A DNA stretch of 64,000 nucleotides, from assembly GCA_038501625.1 (NCBI GenBank), contig JAZAYU010000015.1, positions 8,082,991 to 8,146,990 on the forward strand, in the 5' to 3' direction. The notes beneath the pieces are model-generated. The model was not told the origin of the DNA, did not search any database, and worked only from the letters and a program-made list of their open reading frames with translations. The translations under genes were made by a program, and so were the position numbers. The stretch comes from Corbicula japonica (taxonomy: Eukaryota; Mollusca; Bivalvia; Venerida; Cyrenidae). This document shows positions 10,480-21,949 of the stretch, one piece after another (within the stretch, counting starts at the first letter, position 1; every line of letters starts with the position of its first letter).

Positions 10480-12850
10480 TGGTTAAAGTTTACGTGCAAC
10501 CTACCTATATCTTAAAAACTACTATAGCTACAGCTTTTAAACTTGGCACACTTGTTCGTCATCATGTCCCGAGTGTGTATGCCAAGAACCATAACTCTAA
10601 CTTTCATTTTGATCAAATTATGGCCCTTTTTGACTTAGAATTTCAGGTTAAAGTTTGCGTGCAAGCTACTGTACAAACTCATAACTTCAATACTACTTAT
10701 ACTACAGCTTTTAAACTTGGCACACTTGTTCGTCATCATGTCCCGAGTGTGTATACCAAGAACCATAACTCTGACTTTCATTTTGATCAAATTATGGCCC
10801 TTTTTTGACTTAGAATTTCGGGTTAAAGTTTGCGTGCAAGCTACTATACAAACTAATAACTTCAATACTACTTATACTACAGCTTTGAAACTTTCAACAC
10901 TTGTTCATCATCATATCCCAAGTATGTATGCCAAGAACCATAACTCTAACTTTCATTTTGATCAAATTATGCCCCTTTTTCGACTTAGAATTTCAGGTTA
11001 AAGTTTGCGTGCAAGCTACTGTGCAAACCCATAACTTCCATACTACTTATACTACAGCTTTGAAACTTTCAACACTTGTTCATCACCATATTTCAAGATT
11101 GTATGCCAAGAACCATAACTCTTACTTCCATTTTGTTCAAATTATGCCCCTTTTTCGACTTAGAATTTCAGGTTAAAGTTTGCGTGCAAGCTAGTTACTT
11201 TCATACTTCTTGTACTATAGCTTTGAATCTTAAGACACTTGTTTACCATCATGACCCTGACTATTTATACCAAGAACCATAACTCTTTCTTTCATTTTTA
11301 GCTCGACTATTCGAAGAATATGTCGAGCTATTGTACTCACTTGGGCGTGGGCGTCGGCGTCGGCGTCGCCGTCGGCGTCCCGCTTTGGTTAAAGTTTACG
11401 TGCAACCTACCTATATCTTAAAAACTACTATAGCTACAGCTTTTAAACTTGGCACACTTGTTCATCATCATGTCCCGAGTGTGTTTGCCAAGAACCATAA
11501 CTCTGACTTTCATTTTGATCAAATTATGGCCCTTTTTTGACTTAAAATTTCAGGTTAAAGTTTGCGTGCAAGCTACTGTACAAACTCATAACTTCAATAC
11601 TACCTATACTACAGCTTTAAAACTTGGCACACTTGTTCATCATCATGTCCCGTGTGTGTATGCCAAGAACCATAACTCTAACTTTCATTTTGATCAAATT
11701 ATGGCCCTTTTTCGACTTAGAATTTCAGGTTAAAGTTTGCGTGCAAGCTACTGTACAGACTCATAACTTCAATACTACTTATACTACAGCTTTGAAACAT
11801 TCAACACTTGTTAATCATCATATCCCAAGTGTGTCAAGAACCATAACTCTAACTTTCATTTTTATCAAATTATGCCCCTTTTTTGACTTAGAATTTCAGG
11901 TTAAAGTTTGCGTGCAAGCTACTGTACAAATCCATAACTTCCATACTACTCATACTACAGCTTTGAAACTTTCAACACTTCTTCATCATCATAATTCAAG
12001 TTTGTCTGCCAAGAACCATACTTCTAATTTTCATTTTGTACAAATTATGGCCCTTTTTCGACTTAGAATTTCAGGTTAAAGTTTGCGTGCAAGCTAGTTA
12101 CTTTCATACTTCTTTTACTATAGCTTTGAAACTTAAGACACTTGTTTACCATCATGACCCTGACTATTTTTTCCAAGATCCATAACTCTTTCTTTCATGA
12201 TAATCAAATTATGGCCCTTTTTCGACTTAGAATTTCAGGTAAAAGTTTGCGTGCAAGCTACTGTACAAACCCATAACTTCCATACTACTTATACTATAGC
12301 TTTGAAACTTTCAACACTTGTTCATTATCATAATTCAAGTTTGTATGCCAAGAACCATAACTCTAATTTCCATTTTGTTTAAATTATGGCCCTTTTTTGA
12401 CTTAGAATTTCAGGTTAAAGTTTGCGTGCCAGGTAGTTACTTAAATACTTCTTGTACTATAGCTTTGAAACTTAACACACTTGTTTACCATCATGACCAT
12501 GACTATGTGTGCCAAGAACCATAACTCTTTCTTTAATTTTTAATCAAATTATGGCCCTTTTTCAACTTAGAATTTCAGGTTAAAGTTTGCGTGCTAGATA
12601 GTTACTTTCATACTTCTCGTACTTTAGCTTTGAAACTTAAGGCACTTGTTTACCATCATGACCCTGACTATGTATGCCAAGAACCATAACTCTTTCTTTC
12701 ATTTTTAATCAAATTATGCCCCTTTTTTGACTTAGAATTTCAGGTTAAAGTTTGCGTGCAAGCTAGTTACTTTCATACTTCTTGTACTATAGCTTTGAAA
12801 CTTATCCATCATCATGACCCTGACTATGTATGCCAAGAACCATAACTCTT
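10480..12850 (+). repeat. 175 bp tandem core repeats
   Basis: About a dozen diverged units share 'aagaaccataactct', 'caaattatggccc', 'gacttagaatttcaggttaa' and 'gtttgcgtgcaagcta'. Spacing of matching points (10901 to 11076, 11449 to 11624) is 175 bp. Because 175 is not a multiple of three, open frames here rotate through all frames and are artefacts. More units are at 15340-15650. Confidence 0.85.
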
Positions 12851-13141
12851 TGATTTTTTTCTAATTACTGCCCTTTTTAGACTTAAAAATTAAGGTTTAA
12901 AACTTTGTATACCTTTATTTTATCTTACATCAGGTTTATTTTCAAAGGCCCATAACTCATCCTTGCTTTTTTATATTTGATTTTTGCCCTTTTCACTTGA
13001 AATTAGAATTAAGACTTATAAATAATTGTTAAAGGTTCAATGTTAGTGTTTTTCATATGTAATGCTATAGAAAATGTTTACAACAGATGTACTTAACATA
13101 CTTTGGTTGAAAGTGTTGAGTAATTGTGGGGTGGGTGGGGG

Positions 13142-14898
13142 CATAGACTATACTATACTATACTATACTATACCATACCATACCATACCATACCATACCA
13201 TACCATACCATACCATACCATACCATACCATTACTATATTATTACTATACTATACTATACTATACTATTACTATACTATTACTATACTTTTACTATACTA
13301 TTACTATACTATTACTACTACTATACTATACTATACTATACTATACTATACTATACTATACTATACTATACTATACTATACTATTACTATACTTTTACTA
13401 TACTATTACTATACTATTACTACTACTATACTATTACTATACTATTACTATACTATACTATACTATACTATACTATACTATACTATACTATACTATACTA
13501 TACTATAGTTTATACTATACTATACTATACTATACTATACTATACTATACTATACTATACTATACTTTACTATACTATACTATACTATAGTTTATACTAT
13601 ACTATACTATACTATACTATACTATACTATACTATACTATACTATACTATACTATACTATACTATACTATACTATACTATACTATACTATACTATAGTTT
13701 ATACTATACTATACTATACTATACTATTCTATACTATACTATACTATACTATACTATACTATACTATACTATACTATACTATACTATACTATACTATACT
13801 ATACTATAGTTTATACTATACTATACTATACTATACTATACTATACTATACTATACTATTACTATTACTATACTATTACTATACTATTACTATACTATTA
13901 CTATACTATACTATACTATACTATACTATTACTATTACTATACTATTACTATACTATACTATACTATACTATACTATACTATACTATACTATTACTATAC
14001 TATTACTATACTAAACTATACTATACTATACTATACTATACTATACTATTACTATACTATACTATACTATACTATACTATACTATACTATACTATACTAT
14101 ACTATACTATACTATACCATACCATACCATACCATACCATACCATACCATACCATACCTTACCATACCATACCATACTATTACTATATTATTACTATACT
14201 ATTACTATACTATTACTATACTTTTACTATACTATTACTATACTATTACTATACTATTACTATACTATTACTATTACTATACTATTACTATACTATACTA
14301 TACTAAACTATACTATACTATACTATACTATGCTATTACTATACTATACTATTACTATACTATACTATACTATACTATACTATACTATACTATACTATAC
14401 CATACCATACCATACCATACCATACCATACCATACCATACCATACTATTACTATATTATTACTATACTATTACTATACTATTACTATACTATTACTATAC
14501 TTTTACTATACTATTACTATACTATTACTATACTATTACTATACTATTACTATACTATACTATACTATTACTATTACTATACTATTACTATACTATTACT
14601 ATACTATACTATACTATACTATACTATACTATACTATACTATACTATACTATACTATACTATACTATACTATACTATACTATACTATTACTATTACTATA
14701 CTATTACTATACTATACTATACTATACTATACTATACTATACTATACTATACTATACTATACTATACTATAGTTTATACTATACTATACTATACTATACT
14801 ATACTATTACTATACTATTACTATACTATACTATACTATACTATACTATACTATACTATACTATACTATACTATACTATTACTATTACTATTACTATT
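13142..14898. repeat. TATAC (ACTAT) pentanucleotide microsatellite, 1.75 kb
   Basis: Nearly pure ACTAT pentamers with interspersed ATTACT variants. Blocks of ACCAT pentamers at about 13168-13232, 14113-14178 and 14398-14444 are each followed by similar ATTACTAT-rich blocks, giving a higher-order pattern. 'tatagttt' interruptions recur at about 13505, 13588, 13694 and 13807. Long frames through it are low-complexity artefacts. Confidence 0.95.
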
Positions 14899-15010
14899 AC
14901 TACACCAGCAACACCAACACCACCACCAACAACATCAACACCACCACCAACAACAACATCAACAACAACACCAACAACCAACACCACCACTACCACCACC
15001 AACAACAACA
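14898..15010. repeat. CCA/CAA trinucleotide tract
   Basis: Short (ACC)/(AAC) mixture directly following the pentanucleotide block and preceding the first element tail. It corresponds to the longer tract at 15998-16905 in the second unit. Confidence 0.9.
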
Positions 15011-15997
15011 CCAACAATGACAACACCAGCAACCAGCATACCATACTGTACTAAACCACGCCACACCACTATAGGTGGGCAGGGATAGTAAGTTGATGGG
15101 TGTGGGATCAGTGGTTTATGGGCTGGGTTGTGTAAACCCTAAAGAAATCCACAAGAATATATTAAGTGTAATTTATTGATTTCCTAACTTGGATAAAGAA
15201 ACCTTTGTTCATGTGTGTTTGTTGGAGGCGTCATAAACTCCTGAATCACTCCCCAGTTTAAATGAAGCCCAGTTACAATGTGCTTAATAATTATGACTTT
15301 TCGAATAGTCGAGCTTGCAGTCGTTTCCGACTGGCTCTTGTTAATCAAATTATGGCCCTTTTTCAACTTAGAAATTAAGGTTAAAGTGTGCGTGCAAGCT
15401 AGTTACTTTCATACTTCTTGTACTATAGCTTTGAGACTTAAGACACTTGTTTACCATCATGACCCTGACTATGTATGCCAAGAACCATAACTCTTTCTTT
15501 CATTTTTAATCAAATTATGGCCCTTTTTCGACTTAGAATTTCAGGTTAAAGTTTGCGTGCAAGCTAGTTACTTTCATACTTCTTGTACTATAGCTTTGAA
15601 ACTTATTCACCATCATGACCCTGACTATGTATGCCAAGAACCATAACTCTTTGATTTTTTTTCAAATTACTGCCCTTTTAAGACTTTAAAATTAAGGTTT
15701 AAAACTTTGTATACCTTTATTTTATCTTACATCAGGTTTATTTTCAAAGGCCCATAACTCATCCTTGCTTTTTTATATTTGATTTTTGCCCCTTTTCACT
15801 TGAAATTAGAATTAAGACTTATAAATAATTGTTAAAGTTTCAATGTCAGTGTTTTTCATATGAAATGCTATATAAAAGGTTTAAAACAGATGTCCTTAAC
15901 ATACTTTGGTTGAAAGTGTTGAGTAATTGTGGGGTGGGTGGGTGGGTGCATAGACTATACTATACTATACCATACCATACCATACCATACCATAACA

Positions 15998-16905
15998 CTG
16001 TACTGTACTGTACCCCCACCACCCACCACCACCTCCACATACCAACACCACCACCAACAACAACTACAACAACAACAACACAAACAACAACAACACCACC
16101 ACCAACAACAACAACACCGCCAACACCACCACCACTAACAACAACAACACCACCAACAACACCATCACCACCACCAACAACACAACCACCACCAACAACA
16201 ACACCACCATTAACAACACCAACACCACCACCAACAACAACTACAGCACCACCATTAACAACAACAACACCACCAACAACAACACCAACACCACCACCAA
16301 CAACAATATCAACACCACCACCAACAACAACACAAACACAAACAACAACACCACCACCACCACCATCAACAACACCACCACTAACAACAGCAACACCATC
16401 ACCACCACCAACAACACCAAAAACAACAACACCACCACCAACAACAACACCAACACCACCAACAACAACACCACCACCACCAACAACAACATCATCACCA
16501 CCACCAACACCACCACCAACAACAACAACACCACTACCAACAACAACAACACCAACAACAACACCACCAACAACATCAACACCAGCACCGACAACAACAC
16601 CACCACCACCAGCAACACCCCCACCAACAACAACACCAACAACATCAACACCACCAACAACAACAACATCAACACCACCACCAACAACAGCAACAACAAC
16701 AACACCAACAACCAACACCACCACCACCACCACCAGCAACAACACTACCACCACCACCACCAATAACAGCAACAATACCAACACCAACAACACCACCACC
16801 GACAACAACACCAACAACAGCAACAACACCACCACCAACAACAGCAACACCACCACCACCAACAACAGCATCACCACCACCAACAACAGCAACCAGCATA
16901 CCATA
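15998..16905. repeat. CCA/CAA trinucleotide tract, 0.9 kb
   Basis: Almost entirely CCA and CAA triplets on the plus strand, so all plus frames read Thr/Pro, Asn/Thr or His/Gln runs and the minus strand reads Val/Leu/Gly runs. It sits where the first unit has its TATAC block, after a short ACTAT/ACCAT start at 15950-15990. No gene is implied. Confidence 0.95.
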
Positions 16906-17447
16906 CTGTACTTCACCACGCCACACCACTATAGGTGGGCAAAGATAGTGGGTTGATGGGTGTGGGATCAGGGGTTTATGGGCTGGGTTGTGTAAACCCT
17001 AAAAAAAATCTACAAGAATAAATTAAGTGTAATTTATTGATTTCCTAACTTGGATTAAGAAACTTTTGTTCATGTGTGTTTGTTGGGGGTGTCATAAACT
17101 CCTGAATCACTCCCCAGTTTAAATGAAGCCCAGTTACAATGTGCTTAATAATTCTGACTTTTCGAATAGTCGAGCGTGCAGTAGTTTCCGACTGGCTCTT
17201 GTTAGTAATATTTTAGTTTTTACTAAATTAAGAAAGAACTTAAAACTTTAAATCAATTTCTTATGACTAAAGTGTGATTTTGTTACACATTTTGAAAATA
17301 AAATGGTATTTTTACCACGAAATGCATAATAAATAATGCCGTCTGCTCAAATTTATGACGTCATTTAAAAAACTGACGTCAACTGTCCGAAGGTACCTTT
17401 TCCCGTGACGCGCCCCAAATGATAGTGAATGTTTCTTTTATTGACAG

Positions 17448-18639
17448 ATATGTGTACAGTGACATGACAGATTTAACAGAAGATGTAACAGCTAAAGTGA
17501 TGGAGATGGCTCATATGTACCAAATCCAGGGGCTGGTACAATACTGCGCTAATTACCTAATGACGATCGTAAGGGTTAACAATGCTTGTGAAATTCTTGA
17601 GCTAGCTTTATTCTATGAGACAGAAGGCCTGAGAGATGCAGTTTGTGATGTTATAGATGAAAATCCAATAGAGGTGTTACGCTCGGATAAATTTTTGGAC
17701 ATTTCCGAGTCTTGTTTGACCTACATTTTACAAGGGGACACATTTTATACGAAGGAGAAATACATTGTGGCAATGGTTGATCGTTGGGCAGCAAAACGAC
17801 TTGTTGGACAACCTAAGATACCTAAGAAAAAGGTAGGATTTCATAGACGGAACACACTAGGGCTGGCTTTCCATTACTTGAGGGTGCCTACAATGACTGT
17901 GAAGGAATTTTCCGACTTTTTTAAAGGCAAAGGTTATTATTTTCTTGACGAAATGGAAGAATTAATAGAGTACATGGTGAGTGGTTTACGTTCTTACAAA
18001 TGTGCCGGTTGTCATTGTGCGGTAGAACGAGTACCAAAATACCAGACGTTCGTTATGGGATATAAAAGATTAGAAAGTACATGGAAAGAACATGGTACCG
18101 AAGTACAGTGTGACTTATTGCTAGATGTTTCAAAAGATTGTGCTATCAAAAGTTTGAAACTGTACAACCTTTTTAGATTTTTTTACTCTGATTGGATCTT
18201 GTCACACAAAGAAATAACATCGAATGTTTGCTTTGTTCTAAGAGGAAAGCTGACAATCCATGGTGTTTTTGAAAAGGAGTTCGCTTGGATTCCTTCAGAC
18301 ACTGATGAAATAAATCTTGAAAGGTTGATCCCATTACCTGAAAGGGTCCTTCCATATACCTTGACTCTCTCGTTGGTACTTGAAAGAGATAGAAATATTT
18401 CCATGTCTGTTGATAAAAACCCAATGAGAGGGAGTGGTGGATGTTCAAATGATAGTCACGATGACGATTGCAAGAACAAACTTCGTCATATCCACCATGA
18501 CACTTTAAGACTTGTATACTGCAAAGAATCGTATGCAGTCAACATTATCAAGTCCATCGAAGTAAGGACATCTTCCAACAGGAAAATTTTACAATTCCAG
18601 CCAGTTCAGATGCCAGATTACACAAAAAGTGATAATTAG
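17448..18639 (+). CDS. BTB-BACK protein, exon 2 (BTB gene A)
   Basis: Residues 120-516 of the gene A protein. The acceptor AG is at 17446-17447 and the stop ends at 18639. It completes the BTB fold (YVYSD, LTEDVTAKVMEMAHMYQI), then a BACK domain from about residue 163 (ACEILELALFYETEGLRDAV). A Cys pair followed by His (CAGCH, about residue 300) precedes a C-terminal region (KYQTFVMGY, LRGKLTIHGVFEKEF, VNIIKSIEV). Its beta-rich pattern and position suggest a diverged PHR-like domain, as in BTBD1/2/3/6, but this is only an inference. Gene B exon 2 aligns end to end, most strongly across the BTB end and BACK domain. No frameshift or premature stop is seen. Confidence 0.88.
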
Positions 18640-18641
18640 TT

Positions 18642-18890
18642 CTTGACCCTTTATTCCATGACAATAATATACATGTAGACAGGTTTTATTAGATGTGCAG
18701 CCAGTGTAGATCCTGATCAGCCAGCACATCCTTGTCATTTACACTGGTCACATCAAAGTCAGAATTAATATGATGAATCTACTAGTTAAAGCAAAAAGTG
18801 TAGATCCCGATCAGATGGCATGGATGTGTCAGCTGATCTGGATCTGAGCTGTTTGCCATCAGATAACAGCCAGTCCATGAAGTATAGGGT
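18642..18890. mobile_element. TTAA-type MITE, degenerate
   Basis: Begins right after the gene A stop ('gaccctttattccatg') and ends near 'tatagggttatg', with internal 'gtgtagatcctgatcagcc' and 'ctgatctggatctgagctg' blocks. It may supply part of the 3'-UTR. Confidence 0.5.
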
Positions 18891-19028
18891 TATGACTGCA
18901 GTAACTTACTAACTCTGCAAGTATAGTCAAATCATGTTTGAAGATTTGTTCGGGTCATCAGGGATTTTGATTACCGTACATAAGCGCTTGTTTGTAGATC
19001 TAATATGGATCCACACTTGTGACCTCTT

Positions 19029-19135
19029 GGGCCCAAGATCATAAAACTAAGTTTTGAGATCAGTCGCCATTTCAGCCAATCAGATGCTTGAGATTTGAGA
19101 CTGATCTCCAGATTTAGTTTTATGATCTTGGGCCC
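19029..19135. mobile_element. GGGCCC-ended foldback MITE, full length
   Basis: 'gggcccaagatcataaaact' at the left and its inverted complement 'agttttatgatcttgggccc' at the right enclose 'gtcgccatttcagccaatca'. At 107 bp this is the cleanest copy in the window. It appears inserted in a TTAA-type MITE (fragments on both sides). Related copies: 23533-23632, 33733-33811, 36685-36789, 39843-39969, 47868-47985, 53106-53248, 63866-64000. Confidence 0.75.
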
Positions 19136-19916
19136 AGGTCAGAAATAACCTAATGAATCTAAAACTAGTAAAAGGAAACAGTGTAGGTCCTGATCAGACA
19201 GCGCAGATGTGCCAGATGATCACGATCTACACTTTTGTCCAAGTGATTAAGTGTACATGTATCTATAGAGCAAAAGTTTAAGGGTTAACATTAAAGGTGG
19301 TTTATTACAATACAGTGGTAAAATGTTAGAAACCACTAAAATGGTTCCATTTAACATCTGCCTTTGTGATTGATTTTCATGAGAATTTTGTGTAAACTTC
19401 TGAAAAAGGACAAAAGGACAAGCTCTGAGCAGTATCTTTAGTTTATATTTTTAGTCTGTTTAGATGTGAGCTACATGTACACTGCGCAAAATTAAGTCCC
19501 TAGTTGTTGATAAAGTGTTGTACGTTTGACATATGTTTTCATGTGATATCATGATATTTTGTGGGGGCTTAATTTTCTTGTTTTTTGCGCTAGGGTTAAG
19601 GCGCAGATTTAAACCATCGCAAAGTTGGACCATAATTTATTAAGTCTTTATGAAAAATATGATTGCACAAATTAATCATTGTCTGCTTTTGCTGTGAAAT
19701 TACATTCCTGGTAGTTTAATGTTACCAAAGTATGTGCAAATGCTAAAATAGACACATCCAAGATAGTAAACATCACTAAAAAGCTGTTGAAAGAGGTAAA
19801 ACTTTTTTTGAAGTGTTAATATTGTTAAACCAATGTTAATGATTTTAAACCATCTATAATTATGTGCTTAACCCTTTACTCCATATATTCGAGTATTGTA
19901 GCATGTGCGATTAGTA

Positions 19917-20853
19917 CACTTAACACCTTTTCTAAGTATACACCTGCGTACTTGGACATTACTGGCTTGATAATTGAGCTATTGCTCTAAAACTTTCAAT
20001 CAAACATGCAAGTAATACTAACTGATTTATTGGTTAAATATTATTTCAAATGGCAGACAACTGACTGCTCACAATTATTTAGAATACTGACACCCACAGG
20101 AAACAAATTCACAATATCAGTTTATGACGCATACGGCCACCTTCAGCGATGAACGGATAAATCGCGAAAATATTGTTGAAGCGGATTTTTTTATCATGGG
20201 TGATCAGTTATAATTCTGTGGACTGGTGTGTCAATGCACAAGAGGACTGTAGCAGGTTAAATCCAGTGGAACTGAAATTCTGCAGAATATCAGCGACAGG
20301 TCCTTGTTCCGGTTGTCCTTCCACGTCTTCAAGCACAAAGATGCATGCAGTTTATGCATGATGGTGCACAGTGTCATCGTTCGGCGAACACCAGACGTTT
20401 TTTTGAGGTGAAAAAACGTCAGAATATGTTCATGGTGCGCAAGAACTCCGAATCTAAATCTAATTGAAAATCTGTTTTGTGATCTTGGAAGAGGCCAACG
20501 AAACAGGAGGGACAAACTATGCAACTTGAAAATGGGCTTCTTCAGGAATGGGCTTAAGATTCCATAAAGAAGTCATTCAGCTCTGTATTAGCTCAATGAG
20601 ATCAATGTGTCTTGCAGTTATACGCGCTGTTGGTGGTCATACTCTTTATAAACTGATGTTAATTTGTATTCTGTGGGTCCCTGTACTCTAAATGATTGTA
20701 AGCAGTCAATTGTCTGTCATTTTGAAAACTGTTTTACTGATAAATCAGTTAGTCATTATTGCATGTTTTATTGAAAGTTTTGGAGCAATAGTTCAATTAT
20801 CAAGCCAGTAATGCCCCAGTACGCATGTGTATACTTAGAAAAGTTGTTAAGTG
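19917..20853 (+). mobile_element. Tc1/mariner-like element, non-autonomous
   Basis: Terminal inverted repeats of about 200 bp: 'cacttaacaccttttctaag' at the left, with the inverted complement ending at 20853. Both contain 'ttactggcttgataattgag'. TA flanks both ends (19915-19916, 20854-20855). The 937 bp length is shorter than intact Tc1 elements, and only a transposase remnant is inside. Confidence 0.75.
20173..20670 (+). pseudogene. Tc1-like transposase remnant
   Basis: The middle reads DGAQCHRSANTRRFFE, matching the conserved '(Q)D..P.H.......F' block of Tc1 transposases. After a frame change near 20440 comes TPNLNLIENLFCDLG, the counterpart of the family's 'SPDLNPIENLW..L' with the third catalytic acid (E). 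After further frame changes the usual C-terminal 'AVI(R/Q)A.GGHT.Y' appears as AVIRAVGGHTLY. The N-terminal DNA-binding domain and the first catalytic Asp are absent. Several frame breaks make it inactive. Confidence 0.7.
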
Positions 20854-21277
20854 TATAGATCCACATCGGCCAGCCCATCAATTCTGTTTAATCAGGATCT
20901 ACATTTTTGCTGTTTGATTTTGTATTAATTACTCTGTTTCTGACTAAGAAGTGAACAGTGTAGACCCTGATCAAACGGCAGGGATGTGCCAGCAAATCTG
21001 GACTTAAACTGTTCACACATGCGATATTTATATAGAGTAAATGGTTATGGTCTTTAGCAGTATTTTGTGATAATGACTGGAAGGACTTTCAACTTCTGAA
21101 CAGAGCCTGTATGGAATCAATTGTTACAGTTTGTTGACCGTTTTAATTTTCACTTGTACCATTTAAACAGTTTAATAAATATATACACATCATGATAATC
21201 TTGTTTTATGACTAATAGTGTTTTATGTTCCTGACCCCAAAGGGTTGGGCACATATCCTTTCCACAAACATAACATA

Positions 21278-21821
21278 TTTAAAGGGAGATGTGCAGGGTC
21301 GAGCAGGTGTACTCGGTAAAATCGTAAACAGATCGATCTATGTAACACTTACGTGTACTTTTCACTAAACTCTACATTTCAAACCATCCAGGAGGAAGTT
21401 TTCGGTTAATTTTACCATTTTACCGGACCTGAAAACAATCCGCTGAAGAAATCCCTATACAAAAATACATTCTATATTTAACAATCATGGGAATGTCACG
21501 TTTACTATTCGTGGTGGCCCAGGCATTTTGAAACAAATGGCGACGTCGATAGTCGGCAAGGTACACGAGCGTATTTTGGTTGAAGTGATCACGTGACAAT
21601 CCCAAAAACCACCGCGGCTTTATGCGGGAAATACAAAAATAGCTAACCTATGCGCGTCGCATAGGATAGGAAACACCATTTATATATCTTTTTTATAAAA
21701 TATTGGTTTGAAATATTTCGTGTGTAAATCAATATTTGAGCTTCAGATAATGATATTCAACTGATCAATAACCTTTTCGCAAATCTGTTCCATTCATCAA
21801 TCCTGCACATCTCCCTTTAAA
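21278..21821. mobile_element. TIR element, 544 bp
   Basis: 'tttaaagggagatgtgcagg' at the left is exactly inverted at the right ('cctgcacatctccctttaaa'). The interior has no plausible gene. This is a non-autonomous element of unknown superfamily. Confidence 0.7.
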
Positions 21822-21949
21822 CGTGACAATTTTTTTATTTCTGATGGACAGCCAAAAAATGTATTTAAACGTATAAAAAGATTCTCGTTTCAAAGACGGC
21901 ACTGATTTTTCATAGAACACTCATTGATTTTTATTTCTTGTTATTAAAT

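Larger units (their letters stand above)
10401..17201 (+). mobile_element. Tandem array of pearl-like (HINE) elements
   Basis: Element heads 'tttttagctcgactattcga' start at 10401 and 11295, followed by G/C-rich 'gtcgccgtcggcgtcccgc' and 175 bp core units. Element tails, with inverted 'cttttcgaatagtcgagc' and 'ccgactggctcttg', end at 15340 and 17201. Order: head, core units, head, core units, spacer, microsatellite, tail, core units, spacer, microsatellite, tail. The second tail copy (about 16914-17201) nearly duplicates the first (about 15054-15340). Head-tail subterminal inverted repeats, core repeats and a microsatellite are the published layout of bivalve pearl elements. Head-to-tail arrays are expected of rolling-circle movement. 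No transposase is encoded. Confidence 0.65.
10368..17416. mobile_element. Terminal-inverted-repeat element interrupted by a pearl-like array
   Basis: Left end CGGGCACGCCACAGGAAAAG (10368) pairs with the inverted complement of the right end (17384-17416) over about 33 bp. AAAT flanks both sides (10364-10367, 17417-17420). The sequence across the site in gene B, 'gggttaatgatgctgaatg', is continuous and matches 'gggttaaat' plus 'gatagtgaatg' of gene A, so gene B shows the empty site. Removing the nested array (10401-17201) leaves a MITE of about 250 bp. A diverged inverted copy of its right part lies at about 28617-28740. The interior carries TGACGTCA palindromes. Confidence 0.72.
8607..17447 (+). 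other. Intron 1 of BTB gene A (8.8 kb, repeat-filled)
   Basis: Bounded by GTAAG at 8607 and TTATTGACAG ending at 17447. It contains two roughly 128 bp tandem units (about 8695-8955), two TTAA-type MITEs (about 9040-9273 and 10094-10365) and the composite insertion 10368-17416. The paralogous intron in gene B is 274 bp, so nearly all of this length is accumulated mobile DNA. Confidence 0.8.
19868..21046. mobile_element. TTAA-type MITE split by a Tc1-like insertion
   Basis: The left part 'aaccctttactccatat' to 'gtgcgattag' and the right part 'gtatagatccacatcggcc' to 'atatagagtaaatggtta' form one family member when 19917-20853 is removed. The break falls at the TA of the family's 'gtgTAgatcc' block. 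Confidence 0.65.

Noticed and set aside
10338..12524. Chain of plus-strand ORFs of 60-156 codons with similar proteins
   Set aside because: They are frames through 175 bp tandem core repeats; the frame rotates between units and there is no start or splice support.
13074..15088. Open frames of 144, 296 and 252 codons
   Set aside because: They run through TATAC pentanucleotide repeats and encode only Tyr/Thr/Ile/Leu runs; no gene signal.
15829..16956. Frames of 375 (plus), 319 and 156 (minus) codons
   Set aside because: CCA/CAA tract read as Thr/Pro or Val/Gly; the tract sits inside a pearl-like element.
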